DNA of 64,000 nucleotides from JACPUW01 sp049115495. Its GTDB lineage: Bacteria; Bacteroidota; Bacteroidia; CAILMK01; JACPUW01. The stretch spans positions 186,001 to 250,000 of the forward strand of contig JAGDZV010000003.1 of NCBI GenBank assembly GCA_049115495.1, written 5' to 3'. The notes beneath the pieces are model-generated. The model saw only the letters and a program-made list of their open reading frames with translations, made no database searches and was not told the DNA's origin. A program made the position numbers and the translations under genes. This document shows, one piece after another, positions 24,401 to 32,807 of the stretch (within the stretch, counting starts at the first letter, position 1; every line of letters starts with the position of its first letter).

Positions 24401-26992
24401 ACCGTTGGTGATCTTGCAAAGATTAATATTCCAAGCACCCCCAATGGTAGGGCTTTAGTTAGCCTTGAAAACGGTACTAAGGTTATCAATCAATTTTGGG
24501 TTGAAACAAGTGAAGGGTCTACCAATTTTGAAGTTGAAATTACTGAAGAAATGGCGCCCAATGTGTACGTGCATGTTTCGCAAATTCAAGCGCATGGTAA
24601 TGCCAACAATGATTTACCCATAAGACTGTATGGAATTATCAATCTCAATGTAACCGATCCGCAATCTGTGCTTCAGCCTGAAATTGACATGCCCGATGTG
24701 TTAAGACCAGAGGAAACATTTGAAATGAAAGTAAGCGAAGCAAATGGGCTGCCAATGACTTATACAATTGCTGTGGTAGATGAAGGTTTACTTGATCTAA
24801 CAAGATACAAGACGCCCCAACCTTGGAATCATTTTTATGCTAAAGAAGCGCTAGGCGTAGAATCATTTGATATTTATAAATACGTTGCCGGACATACCAC
24901 AGGTGAGCTTTCTAATATACTTGGCATTGGTGGTGACCTTGATGCAAGCGGTGGAGAAGAATCTAAACTCAACCGATTTGAACCTTGTGTTAAGTTCTTA
25001 GGCCCATTTTATTTAAAGGCAGGCCAAACGGCCGAGCACAACATTAAAATGCCATATTATGTAGGATCTGTAAGAACAATGGTAGTGGCAAGAAATGAAA
25101 GCGCTTACGGAAGTGCAGACTTTACAACTCCTGTAAGAACTCCGCTTATGGTACTAGGAACCTTGCCAAGAGTATTGAGCCCAGGTGAAGAAACAATGCT
25201 TCCGGTTAGTGTTTTTGCAATGGAGAAAAACATTAAGAAAGCTGAAGTTAAAATTACACCAAACGAGATTTTTGATGTTGTAGGTAGTAATAGCCAAAAC
25301 ATCAATTTTAAAGAAATTGGTGAAGAAATGGCTTACTTTAAAATTAAGGTAAAAAGAAAAGTAGGTATTGGTCAGGTAAGTATTTCAGCAACAAGCGGCA
25401 AAGAGTCAGCGAAAGATGATATCAAGCTTTTAGTAAGAGCTCCAAACCCTCCAATAACCAATGTTTCGCCTTATGTATTTACAAGTAGACAAAACAAAGC
25501 AATTGATCTAATAGCCTTGGGGATTGATGGAACAAATCAAGGTGCTCTTGAAATCTCAAGCATACCTCCTATTAATCTTCAAAAGAGCTTGTATTATCTC
25601 ATTGGATATCCACATGGATGTGTTGAACAAACAACATCAAAAAGCTTTGCTCAAATGTTGATACCAGATGTAGTTGATGTAACAGATAATGACAAACGAC
25701 GAATTGAATCTAATGTAAAGGCGGGTGTTGCAAAACTGCTAAGAATGCAAGTGAGCGATGGCGGCTTTGCCTATTGGGAAGGCCAATTAACATCTAGCGA
25801 GTGGGGATCAAATTATGCAGGCCATTTCTTGGTTGAAGCACAAAAACGTGGATATAACGTTCCAAGGTCAGCGCTTGATAAATGGCGTAAGTTTCAAACC
25901 AAATTATCAAATGAATATTCAGATTCAAGAACGGTGTACAATGGCTACAATGGTGGTTTAAACCAAGCATATAGGTTGTATACCCTCTCCTTGTTTGGCA
26001 AACCAAACATTGGAGCTATGAACAGGCTCAGGTTAAATGAAAAACTTAGCATAACTGCAACTTGGCGATTAGCAGCGGCATACATTAAAGCTGGTCAAAC
26101 TGATATAGCTAATAAAATGGTGGCAGACTTGCCGAGAAGAGTTACAGAATACGTTGAGCTTTCAAATACATATGGGTCAGATTTAAGGGATATGGCCATG
26201 ATCCTAGAAACATTAATTGATAAAGGTGATCAAGTAAACGCTGCACTGGTGCTTAAAAATCTTAGTGATAGAATGAATTCTAGAAGATGGTGGGGCACCC
26301 ATACTACGGCCTATTGCGTGCTTGCAGTAAGTAAATATGCTACTAACAACAAGGCTGATAAAGGAATTGACTTTGATTACAAAATTGGCACTGGAGAAAC
26401 AAGAAACGCTAAAACATTAATGTCAATTGCACGGATAAAGCTTAGTGAAGATGATCTTGAATCTGGCACTTTGAGTATTACTAACAATGGCAAAGGAACT
26501 TATTACGTACAAGTAGTATCAACTGGCCAGCCCATGGAAAGCGATAGTATTACCACGGCCAACAACCTTACGCTTAATGTTAACTATACCAACATGCAAG
26601 GATCACCAATTGATATAAGCAGCTTGAGTATGGGTACAAGTTTTAAAGCAGTGGTTTCAATTACAAACCCTGGCCTGCGTGGCAATTACGAAGAAATGGC
26701 ATTAACCCAAATGATTCCATCAGGTTGGGAAATTGTCAACACTCGTTTTGAAGGGACTGAAAGCACTTTGAATTCAAGCAACTATGAATATCAAGATATT
26801 AGAGACGATAGAATTCTCACCTATTTTGATATCCCAAGATCAAGAAACTACAAGTACGAGTTCATACTTACAGCGAGTTATGCTGGTAAATACTATTTGC
26901 CTTCAGTAACTTGTAGTGCCATGTATGACAATACAATAAGTGCTAGTGTGCCGGGGAAATGGGTAATAGTTACTTCAGAACAGTTCAATTAA
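21404..26992 (+). CDS. yfhM: Alpha-2-macroglobulin-family protease trap with thioester
   Basis: This 1862-residue protein has an N-terminal membrane anchor (about 13-32) and a series of macroglobulin beta domains. The signature 'YGERGVWRPGDSIFV' lies near residue 630. The thioester domain has Cys1406-Val-Glu-Gln1409 (HGCVEQTTS), so it should form the internal thioester that traps attacking proteases. Bacterial relatives sit in the periplasm and protect the wall, and they are usually encoded next to PBP1C. That is the case here, 347 bases downstream. A tyrosine-rich low-complexity patch occurs near residues 485-510. The ATG is preceded by a TACCTTTG promoter element. Confidence 0.92.
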   Translation: MALSGFLAKIGITKLAIGAVVIASAATLIITNPFSKASASGSAPEIDPAYSNYIQAFTSGVISTQSKIKISFDKPIIDSFLYETEAIDGLFDFSPSINGTAFWISENTIEFRPEEPMPFGKEYLATFNLEAVVDNVKKGFEDFEFGFKTLDLNVELDILGLSFIDKNDGSTEQIIKGYLNSSDGIDSTQLVSMFSATQNNQKLAIDWKHENDQRRHEFVIRKVQRAKKKSSVLINYDIEYNNAQVEGKEAVEIPAEGVFVFLSGKVIHSPDQYVSVRFSDPIDENQNLNGLVQLGDIDFDYEVNNNELRLFPTTRQIGQLDVRINSAIKSVNNDVLEQDFTFTAVFEQIKPDVRWADEGNIISSSNGVYLAFEAVGLKEVDVEVVKVYQNNIVQFFQNNQLSGDNEMKRVGRPVLRKTVSLQNAGVANLLKWNRFNIDLNELTKKEPGAIYNVHVSFRMHQAAYACEGDTIKEIDWPENDWDDPSSYYNYGYSYYRYGYSYRERDNPCHVSYYLYHGRGIEKNVLASDIGVIAKRGKNNKVDFAITQLSTANPISGASIKVYNLQQQEIETLTTNAEGFADLTTDQVPFMAAVSSGKQMNYIRLDNSSALSMSHFNTSGAETKNGFKGFIYGERGVWRPGDSIFVTFILQDENKLLPEGHPIVFELEDPRGKTQVRQVKNGYESHMYAFRTKTEVNAPTGMWLAKVSVGDNVFTKSIPVETIKPNRLKINIDLDKESVTANDPYVRGTLNAKWLHGAKAKNMDAKIEATLVPVTTSFEGYENYDFDDDARSFETESREIYNGKLDHDGNALVSADLKPDSYAPGKVVAKLKTTVTEHSGYSSIDMFDVPYYPYNNFVGVKIPSGRYGWLQTDTTHNLDLVLVDTEGKPVSGSRNVTVELYKLNFRWWWDRSSDYLSNYVYSSYRRPVKSGSATVTNGKGKYSLNLARPTWGRHYLKITDPITGHSTGKVIYISWPWWAGSSDEMAGVSVLEFKADKEDYTVGDLAKINIPSTPNGRALVSLENGTKVINQFWVETSEGSTNFEVEITEEMAPNVYVHVSQIQAHGNANNDLPIRLYGIINLNVTDPQSVLQPEIDMPDVLRPEETFEMKVSEANGLPMTYTIAVVDEGLLDLTRYKTPQPWNHFYAKEALGVESFDIYKYVAGHTTGELSNILGIGGDLDASGGEESKLNRFEPCVKFLGPFYLKAGQTAEHNIKMPYYVGSVRTMVVARNESAYGSADFTTPVRTPLMVLGTLPRVLSPGEETMLPVSVFAMEKNIKKAEVKITPNEIFDVVGSNSQNINFKEIGEEMAYFKIKVKRKVGIGQVSISATSGKESAKDDIKLLVRAPNPPITNVSPYVFTSRQNKAIDLIALGIDGTNQGALEISSIPPINLQKSLYYLIGYPHGCVEQTTSKSFAQMLIPDVVDVTDNDKRRIESNVKAGVAKLLRMQVSDGGFAYWEGQLTSSEWGSNYAGHFLVEAQKRGYNVPRSALDKWRKFQTKLSNEYSDSRTVYNGYNGGLNQAYRLYTLSLFGKPNIGAMNRLRLNEKLSITATWRLAAAYIKAGQTDIANKMVADLPRRVTEYVELSNTYGSDLRDMAMILETLIDKGDQVNAALVLKNLSDRMNSRRWWGTHTTAYCVLAVSKYATNNKADKGIDFDYKIGTGETRNAKTLMSIARIKLSEDDLESGTLSITNNGKGTYYVQVVSTGQPMESDSITTANNLTLNVNYTNMQGSPIDISSLSMGTSFKAVVSITNPGLRGNYEEMALTQMIPSGWEIVNTRFEGTESTLNSSNYEYQDIRDDRILTYFDIPRSRNYKYEFILTASYAGKYYLPSVTCSAMYDNTISASVPGKWVIVTSEQFN

Positions 26993-27130
26993 AGATTTCA
27001 ACAAAACTCAGTGTCTGAAAAGAAATGGTAAAGAATAATGCTTGCGAAGATTTGAATGAAAGGAGTTTACTCATCATTCAAATCGAGCGTAACGATATTA
27101 TTGGCCTTTTCTTGAAGATAATAATTAGAA

Positions 27131-27199
27131 ATGAAAAAGGCCCGAATGAATCGGGCCTTCAACCTGGTAATATCCCCACCAGGTATTTTTAATCCTGTG
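27131..27199 (-). ncRNA. Candidate small structured RNA
   Basis: Read on the minus strand, a first hairpin (ACCTGGT pairing across nine bases with ACCAGGT) is followed by a short linker. A second, stronger hairpin comes next: nine base pairs, AAGGCCCGA with its complement, five-base loop. It ends in a T5 run as an intrinsic terminator does. About 15 bases upstream of the first hairpin is TTTCTTTG, a near match to the -7 element. No reading frame of note lies inside. The arrangement recalls small RNAs described in Bacteroidota such as Flavo-1, but I cannot test membership. The same hairpins could simply be a terminator for the plus strand. Confidence 0.4.
27162..27190 (+). terminator. Possible terminator for the macroglobulin gene
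   Basis: On the plus strand ACCTGGT (27162-27168) pairs with ACCAGGT (27178-27184) and is followed by A-T5. It stands 170 bases after the stop codon. The stem is short and the nine-base loop is wide, so strength is doubtful. It overlaps the minus-strand RNA candidate. Confidence 0.4.
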
Positions 27200-27339
27200 T
27201 AAATACAAAGAAACTAAAAATAACTTAATGGTTATCCACAGTTTAGTGAATTGTAGCTTAGGTCAATTGGAAGATTATTCAGGTTCATTCAAATAGCCAT
27301 TTATATACTAATAATATTTTTATCTCTAGAAACAAAGCG

Positions 27340-29733
27340 GTGTTTAATAGATTGAAATCCTACATAAAATCAAACAAAAAAAAGAGCCTCGCATTTGGTG
27401 TTATTCTACTTTTATGCCTTGCATTCTTTATCAAAAAAGACCGTTACTTTTCTGATTTGCCTTATGCTACGGCTGTATTAAGCAGTAATCAACAGTTGCT
27501 GAGTGCTCAGATTGCTACCGATGGCCAATGGCGCTTCCCTCCCGTTGATTCTGTACCTAAAAAGTTTACCCATTGCCTAACACTTTTTGAAGATGAATAT
27601 TTCTACAGCCACCCTGGAATAAATCCAGTTTCATTAGCGAGAGCTATTATTCAAAACATAAAAGCAAAGCGAGTAGTAAGCGGCGGAAGCACCATAAGTA
27701 TGCAAGTGGTGCGAATGGGAAGAAATGCTACAGATAGAAGCATTTTGCAAAAGATCAAAGAGATATTTTGGGCCTTAAGACTTGAGCTACATTATTCAAA
27801 AGATGAAATTCTAAATCAATACGTTCATCATGCTCCTTTTGGAGGAAATGTAGTGGGTTTACAGGCTGCAGCTTGGCGATATTATAATAGAGATGCTCAT
27901 TTTTTATCATGGGCCGAATATGCAGCACTGGCCGTATTACCAAATGCGCCAGCTCTAATTCATCCAGGTAGAAACTCTGAAGACTTACTTGCTAAAAGAA
28001 ATAAGCTTCTTAAAAAGCTTTTCAAAAAGAAAATAATTGATGAGACAGATTATGAGTTAGCTCTTTTGGAAGAAATTCCTTCAAAGCCATTGGCATTACC
28101 TCAAAATGCAACACACCTTTTGCAAAGTCATATAAATAAATTTGAAGGGCTAACAACAATTACAACCATTGATGCTAATCTTCAGAAAAGGAGTCAAGAA
28201 ATTTTGGATCGTTACATTGCCATTTATCAGGGAAATGCAATTTACAACGGCGCCATTTTAGTGGCCGATATTGAATCTGGAAACGTACTCAGCTATATTG
28301 GAAATTCCTCAATCAAAACTCTGTCAAATAAGGGTTTATGGAACGATATGGTCAAAACAGAAAGAAGCACTGGAAGCGTTTTAAAGCCATTTCTCTATGC
28401 TGCAATGCTAAACGAAGGACAGATTTTACCCAACTCATTAGTTGAAGATGTACCTACATTTATTAGCGGTTATGCGCCAAAAAATTACAATAAAGATTTC
28501 AACGGGGCCGTAAAAGCTTCAATGGCTTTGGCGCGCAGTTTAAATGTGCCTGCAGTTAGAATGCTTAGAGATTATTCATTTCCAAAATTCCATTCAAAAT
28601 TGCAAAAATTGGGAATGAACACCCTTCACAAACCAGCAGGTCATTATGGCTTGTCAATTATTCTGGGTGGAGCTGAAGGCACTTTATGGAATTTATGCAG
28701 CATGTATGCTTCAATGGGCCGAAGCTTAATACAATTTCAAGACCATAGTTTAGAATACAGGAGTGATAACTATAGGCCATTGAGCATTGTGTCATATGCT
28801 TCTTCTTCCACCAACAGGCGGAAAGTTAGCAGAGAACAACTTAAAGACCATTCTGAGCTTTCGGCTGCAAGTATTTGGTATACCTTTAAAGCAATGGAAG
28901 AAGTTCATAGACCAGAAAGCCAGATAGGATGGAAAAACTTTTCATCGTCAAAAAAAGTAGCTTGGAAAACAGGAACAAGTTTTGGTTACAGAGATGCTTG
29001 GGCCATTGGTGTAGATGGCAAATATGTGGTGGGCGTTTGGATTGGAAACGCAAATGGCATTGGTAGAGATGATTTGGTAGGGGTAAAAAAAGCCGCTCCT
29101 GTAATGTTTGATATATTCAATATGCTACCAAATAATGAATGGTTTACTCCACCATATGATGATTTTAAGCACATGGTGGTTTGTAAAGAAAGTGGTCATG
29201 CCGCAACTGAAATTTGTCCAAAATCTGATACAATAGATGTTCCTAATGTTGAAATGCAAATAGCGCCTTGCCCGTATCATAAAATAGTTCATCTTGATAA
29301 AACTGAAACCCATCAAGTAAACAGCAATTGCGAACCTGTATTAAATATGACCAACAAACCTTGGTTTATATTACCACCTGTTCAAGAGTATTACTATTCA
29401 AAAAAGAACAATTGGTACAAAAGCCTACCTCCTTTAAGGTCTGATTGCCTGAGCTTAACTGAAAGCGAAAGTGTCTTTTCTTTTATTTATCCGGAGGATT
29501 TTAGCAAAGTAAAAATACCCAAGGAGCTTGATGGTTCTAGCGGTGAACTTGTAATTAGAATAACCCATAGAAAGCAAGAAACGCGCGTTTTTTGGTATAT
29601 AGACAATGCTTTTGTTGCAGAAACCAAAAGTTTTCATGAACTAGGTATTTACCTTAAGCCTGGTGAACATGAAATTACCGTAGTTGATGAAAACGGAAAC
29701 AGTTTAAGCCAACAATTAATCATTTTGCAATAA
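27340..29733 (+). CDS. pbpC: Penicillin-binding protein 1C
   Basis: The 797-residue protein has a transmembrane helix (about 16-32) and a GT51 domain with EDEYFYSHPG and SGGSTISMQVVRM. Its transpeptidase domain has Ser346 in SVLK and Lys543 in KTGTS, and a C-terminal BiPBP_C beta domain follows. This domain order and the motif spelling are those of PbpC. It polymerises glycan. Its cross-linking activity is weak in characterised relatives. The start is GTG at 27340, the only reasonable codon before the basic N-terminus. It follows the alpha-2-macroglobulin gene, the same pairing as yfhM-pbpC in E. coli, where the trap is thought to shield sites of wall repair. Confidence 0.93.
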   Translation: MFNRLKSYIKSNKKKSLAFGVILLLCLAFFIKKDRYFSDLPYATAVLSSNQQLLSAQIATDGQWRFPPVDSVPKKFTHCLTLFEDEYFYSHPGINPVSLARAIIQNIKAKRVVSGGSTISMQVVRMGRNATDRSILQKIKEIFWALRLELHYSKDEILNQYVHHAPFGGNVVGLQAAAWRYYNRDAHFLSWAEYAALAVLPNAPALIHPGRNSEDLLAKRNKLLKKLFKKKIIDETDYELALLEEIPSKPLALPQNATHLLQSHINKFEGLTTITTIDANLQKRSQEILDRYIAIYQGNAIYNGAILVADIESGNVLSYIGNSSIKTLSNKGLWNDMVKTERSTGSVLKPFLYAAMLNEGQILPNSLVEDVPTFISGYAPKNYNKDFNGAVKASMALARSLNVPAVRMLRDYSFPKFHSKLQKLGMNTLHKPAGHYGLSIILGGAEGTLWNLCSMYASMGRSLIQFQDHSLEYRSDNYRPLSIVSYASSSTNRRKVSREQLKDHSELSAASIWYTFKAMEEVHRPESQIGWKNFSSSKKVAWKTGTSFGYRDAWAIGVDGKYVVGVWIGNANGIGRDDLVGVKKAAPVMFDIFNMLPNNEWFTPPYDDFKHMVVCKESGHAATEICPKSDTIDVPNVEMQIAPCPYHKIVHLDKTETHQVNSNCEPVLNMTNKPWFILPPVQEYYYSKKNNWYKSLPPLRSDCLSLTESESVFSFIYPEDFSKVKIPKELDGSSGELVIRITHRKQETRVFWYIDNAFVAETKSFHELGIYLKPGEHEITVVDENGNSLSQQLIILQ

Positions 29734-29874
29734 GGTCTTATCAACCCGATTCTGAGCGTAACATCAGTCCAAGTCATCCAAAACGTTGGAGAAGGTTGGC
29801 AGTGGAATGGCCATATAAATTGAAGCATATCTCAATCCAACCGCTATAATACTGTAGCGCGAATTCTCAGCCCT

Positions 29875-29940
29875 AGGCTAAATTACAGCGAAGCCATATC
29901 TCGCCCGAAGGGCAAATAACGCGAAGCAAGTAACAGCGTA
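29875..29940. repeat. Dispersed intergenic repeat, copy A
   Basis: The core ACAGCGAAGCCATATCTCGC (29885-29904) recurs with few changes at 31749 and 31814. The wider element, from AGGCTAAAT to a GCGAAGCAA and CAGCG tail, is shared with copy C. A small GCCC-GAA-GGGC hairpin is inserted in this copy only. It lies between convergent pbpC and the VWA gene. Confidence 0.55.
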
Positions 29941-29948
29941 GCGCCTAA

Positions 29949-31607
29949 TCACATCCGTACGAATCCATGTTTTGTTAACTTATAAACGACATCTCCAATT
30001 GTAAACTTCTCTCCTATTGACATTTTCTGCAGGTTGTTTATATCATCTTCAATGGTATGAATGGATGTACCACTTTTTCTTGCCGCATTTAAATAGGCAG
30101 GATTAATTCCATTATATGCACCACAAACAATTATTTTCATTGGTCTTTTTACCTGACCAATAAGCTCAATATCTCTGGGCGGAGCATAATTGTCAGCTAC
30201 CATAATCACCGTTTTCGTTTCAGGAAAAGTATTTACGGTTTTAATAACAGCTTCGTAATTATTTTCTGGAGTATCGCCGCCACTTCCGGCCATCATAGCT
30301 TTGGTTGCTAATGATTTAATTTCGTCAAAAGAGTTTACTTTTTGCAAATAAACTCCACCTGTTGAGCCAATTACTTTTGCTGATTGTGGCTTGGTGTCTC
30401 CATCATTAAAAAAACAGAATACTTGATTTTGGTCTTTATTATTGGCGAATTGCAACTGTTGCCATTTTAGTAATTGAGCAGTGTATGGGCTCATGCTACC
30501 AGTAACATCACATACAACTGCTACATTATTCAGCTCTTTATTTCTTTGAAAAAACTTGATGAAAAGTGAATCTCTTTCACCTGAATTATTGAAAACTGAA
30601 TAAGTTGGCAGAATCGCCGGAATTGCTTTCATTACATTGTAGAGCTGAATATCAGTGATATTTATTTTATGCTCTGTACTACCTAATATTATGTTGAAAC
30701 GAAGAATAAATCTATATGCTGAGTCAGTTTCTGTTTTCTTAGGAATTTTCCAGCCTTTTAAATTTGAAATTGAGTTTTGAATGGCTTCAATATCTTCAAA
30801 AATATCGTTGTCAAATACCGCCACATTGCTTATAGATGCTTCTTTATTCATTGAAAAGCTTATATGGCCATTGTGTACTGAGTGCAATGGCTTTCCATTC
30901 TTTAGTGCTTTAGAAACGTCACTTTTTAATCCGTCGCATCCCGAATGGTAAACAGGATTCCAAAGCGTAACTCTTTTATCGGGGTGTGTTTTACAGAAGT
31001 CCCATGAAGCAGCAGAAACATATTCTAACATGCGTCGGTGCTTAATACCTGTAATAACGAACTCTGCTTTTTCTTTTTCTTCTTCGAAAGTTGAAGAAAG
31101 ATCTCCTTTTGAAGTTTTACCAGCGAGATAGTCGTCAATAAACTTTATTTCATTGGCAGTATAGTCTTTACTTGGTCTGGCTCTATAGTAAATTATAAAT
31201 CCATGAAAGAATAACTTGGCTTGAGCTTTGTCTAGCTCTTTGTTTTGTTCAAAAACTCTCCATTCAACATATTCTTCAAATGCCAAAGGCAGTATTTGTT
31301 TTAATGCGTTTAACCTACTTTCATTTAATCTAGATTGACTAAAACTCTTGCTTTCATTATAACCTGAGTAGCAGAAATCAACTCTTTCAACAAGTTGAAT
31401 TTCTAATCCTTTAATATCATCACCTTTAAAGCCTAATTGATTGAAAGCAGTTTCTACGAGTAAAAAACTGGGGTGCATGGGCTTTTGCATTTTAGAAACT
31501 ACTACGGGTTTCTTTTCAAGTATTTCATCAACTGAAATACTTTTTGAAAAGCCTAAAGAAGAAAATAAGAAAAGAATCAAAAAGATAAAAATTGAGTGCA
31601 ATTTCAT
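29949..31607 (-). CDS. Secreted VWA-domain protein, function unknown
   Basis: From ATG 31607 the protein has about 552 residues: a signal peptide (ends near SLGFSKS), a helical N-terminal half of no known family, and a C-terminal von Willebrand factor A-like domain. The MIDAS metal site is recognisable as DVTGSMS with a downstream GGDTPEN threonine. An 18-codon upstream extension of the frame lacks signal-peptide character and is left out. The domain suggests metal-dependent protein binding in the periplasm or at the surface. The gene stands alone between two clusters of the same dispersed repeat. Confidence 0.7.
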   Translation of the reverse strand: MKLHSIFIFLILFLFSSLGFSKSISVDEILEKKPVVVSKMQKPMHPSFLLVETAFNQLGFKGDDIKGLEIQLVERVDFCYSGYNESKSFSQSRLNESRLNALKQILPLAFEEYVEWRVFEQNKELDKAQAKLFFHGFIIYYRARPSKDYTANEIKFIDDYLAGKTSKGDLSSTFEEEKEKAEFVITGIKHRRMLEYVSAASWDFCKTHPDKRVTLWNPVYHSGCDGLKSDVSKALKNGKPLHSVHNGHISFSMNKEASISNVAVFDNDIFEDIEAIQNSISNLKGWKIPKKTETDSAYRFILRFNIILGSTEHKINITDIQLYNVMKAIPAILPTYSVFNNSGERDSLFIKFFQRNKELNNVAVVCDVTGSMSPYTAQLLKWQQLQFANNKDQNQVFCFFNDGDTKPQSAKVIGSTGGVYLQKVNSFDEIKSLATKAMMAGSGGDTPENNYEAVIKTVNTFPETKTVIMVADNYAPPRDIELIGQVKRPMKIIVCGAYNGINPAYLNAARKSGTSIHTIEDDINNLQKMSIGEKFTIGDVVYKLTKHGFVRM

Positions 31608-31748
31608 GGTTGTTGGTTTTTTTGATTTAATATGAAAAACGCATTTTGGTAACCCAACCAATATCCTAGAAACACTCAGAATTCATATCTGGAAAGATTG
31701 AATCAACTTTTGAAAATCAATAACCAATAGAAAAGCTAAAACTTAGTG

Positions 31749-31770
31749 ACAGCGAAGCCGTATCTCGCCC
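31749..31770. repeat. Dispersed intergenic repeat, copy B (short)
   Basis: ACAGCGAAGCCGTATCTCGC differs from copy A at one position in 20. It is in direct orientation with copies A and C and lies upstream of the VWA gene. Confidence 0.55.
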
Positions 31771-31803
31771 AACTTTGTAAACAGAAGGTTTAGCGAAGGT
31801 TTA

Positions 31804-31855
31804 AGGCTAAATCACTGTGAAGCCATATCTCGCGAAGCAAATCACAGCAAAGCAT
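31804..31855. repeat. Dispersed intergenic repeat, copy C
   Basis: It begins AGGCTAAATCAC and continues with GAAGCCATATCTCGC, then GAAGCAA and CAGCAAAGC, following the order of elements in copy A without the internal hairpin. It ends just before the RNase Z gene. Confidence 0.55.
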
Positions 31856-31885
31856 TTCCATTTTTTGTATTCTTGCAGCCTCTAA

Positions 31886-32806
31886 ATGCCATTTAATTTA
31901 CAAATACTAGGAAGCAGCAGTGCAGTACCAACGCGCGATAGAAATCAAACGGCCTTGTTACTTGATTTGGGTAGTGAAAGCATTCTATTTGATGCCGGTG
32001 AAGGGGTTCAAAAGCAGCTATTAGTTTATGGCATTAAACCTTATAAGATTAGATACATTGTTATAAGTCATCTTCATCCTGATCATTACATAGGTTTAAT
32101 TGGTTTATTGTGCAGTTGGGGACTTAATAGAAGAAACCAAAAGCTCACCATTATTTCACCAAGCGGGCTTAAAGATATCATTGACCTTCAGCTTAATACA
32201 TCAGGAATAGAATTGAGATATGAAATTGAATATTTAGTTCCATTGAGAGGTGACAATAAAGATTTAATAAATACAAAGCATTTCTCATTACATAGTTTTG
32301 AAATGCGCCACAGGGTTTTATGTCATGGGTTTTTATTAAAAGAAGCCGAGCATGAAAGAAGAATAATTCCTGAACGACTTGAAGGTAAAGAGATTCCTTA
32401 TGAAGCTTTTCCATTCTTAAAAAATGGAAAAGACTTTAAAACTGAATCAGGAGAATTATTAAAATCAAGCGAACTTACTACTGAACCGTTTCCTTCAAAT
32501 TCATTCGCTTATTTTACAGATACAAGTATCAATATGGAGTTGTCAACTTACTTAAATGAAGTTGATTTGCTTTATCATGATGCAACTTTTTTAAATGAAA
32601 TAGAAGAAAAAGCCAAAGAAACAGGCCATTCTACTGCGGTGCAAGCGGCGCGCTTTGCGAAGGCTGCCAGAGTTAAGAAGTTAATTTTAGGTCATTTTTC
32701 AAGTAGGTATGGAAATCTTGAACCGCTTGAAAAAGAAGCAAGACAGATTTTTGCAGAATCGCACCTTGCCACTGAAGGACGAATTTTTGAAGTGAAAAAC
32801 AAATAA
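31886..32806 (+). CDS. rnz: Ribonuclease Z
   Basis: The 306-residue metallo-beta-lactamase-fold nuclease has the N-terminal 'LQILGSSSAVPT' of tRNase Z. Its metal site His62-x-His64-x-Asp66-His67 reads HLHPDH, with proline where HLHGDH is most common. Further ligands are in the 'MRHRV' region, the 'YFTDTS' segment and the 'LGHFSSRY' motif. It processes the 3' ends of tRNA precursors in the cytoplasm. Length is normal for the short form. TATTCTTG about 15 bases before the ATG may be its -7 element. Two bases separate it from the S46 peptidase gene. Confidence 0.93.
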   Translation: MPFNLQILGSSSAVPTRDRNQTALLLDLGSESILFDAGEGVQKQLLVYGIKPYKIRYIVISHLHPDHYIGLIGLLCSWGLNRRNQKLTIISPSGLKDIIDLQLNTSGIELRYEIEYLVPLRGDNKDLINTKHFSLHSFEMRHRVLCHGFLLKEAEHERRIIPERLEGKEIPYEAFPFLKNGKDFKTESGELLKSSELTTEPFPSNSFAYFTDTSINMELSTYLNEVDLLYHDATFLNEIEEKAKETGHSTAVQAARFAKAARVKKLILGHFSSRYGNLEPLEKEARQIFAESHLATEGRIFEVKNK

Positions 32807-32807
32807 T

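Larger units (their letters stand above)
26993..27339. other. Intergenic spacer between the macroglobulin and PBP1C genes
   Basis: No gene-like frame is present. The spacer holds two adjacent hairpins (27137-27159 and 27162-27184), described below as a minus-strand small RNA candidate and a plus-strand terminator, and one DnaA-box-like TTATCCACA at 27232. The rest is AT-rich sequence in which I see nothing else. Confidence 0.7.

Noticed and set aside
27232..27240. Perfect DnaA-box-like TTATCCACA, possible replication origin
   Set aside because: It is a single box with no cluster, no AT-rich unwinding element of note and no origin-linked genes. A nine-base match by chance in a low-GC window is expected now and then.
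29875..31855. Composite transposon made by the repeats around the VWA gene
   Set aside because: There is no transposase, no terminal inverted repeats and no target-site duplication. The repeats are short and degenerate, so only a dispersed-repeat call is supported.
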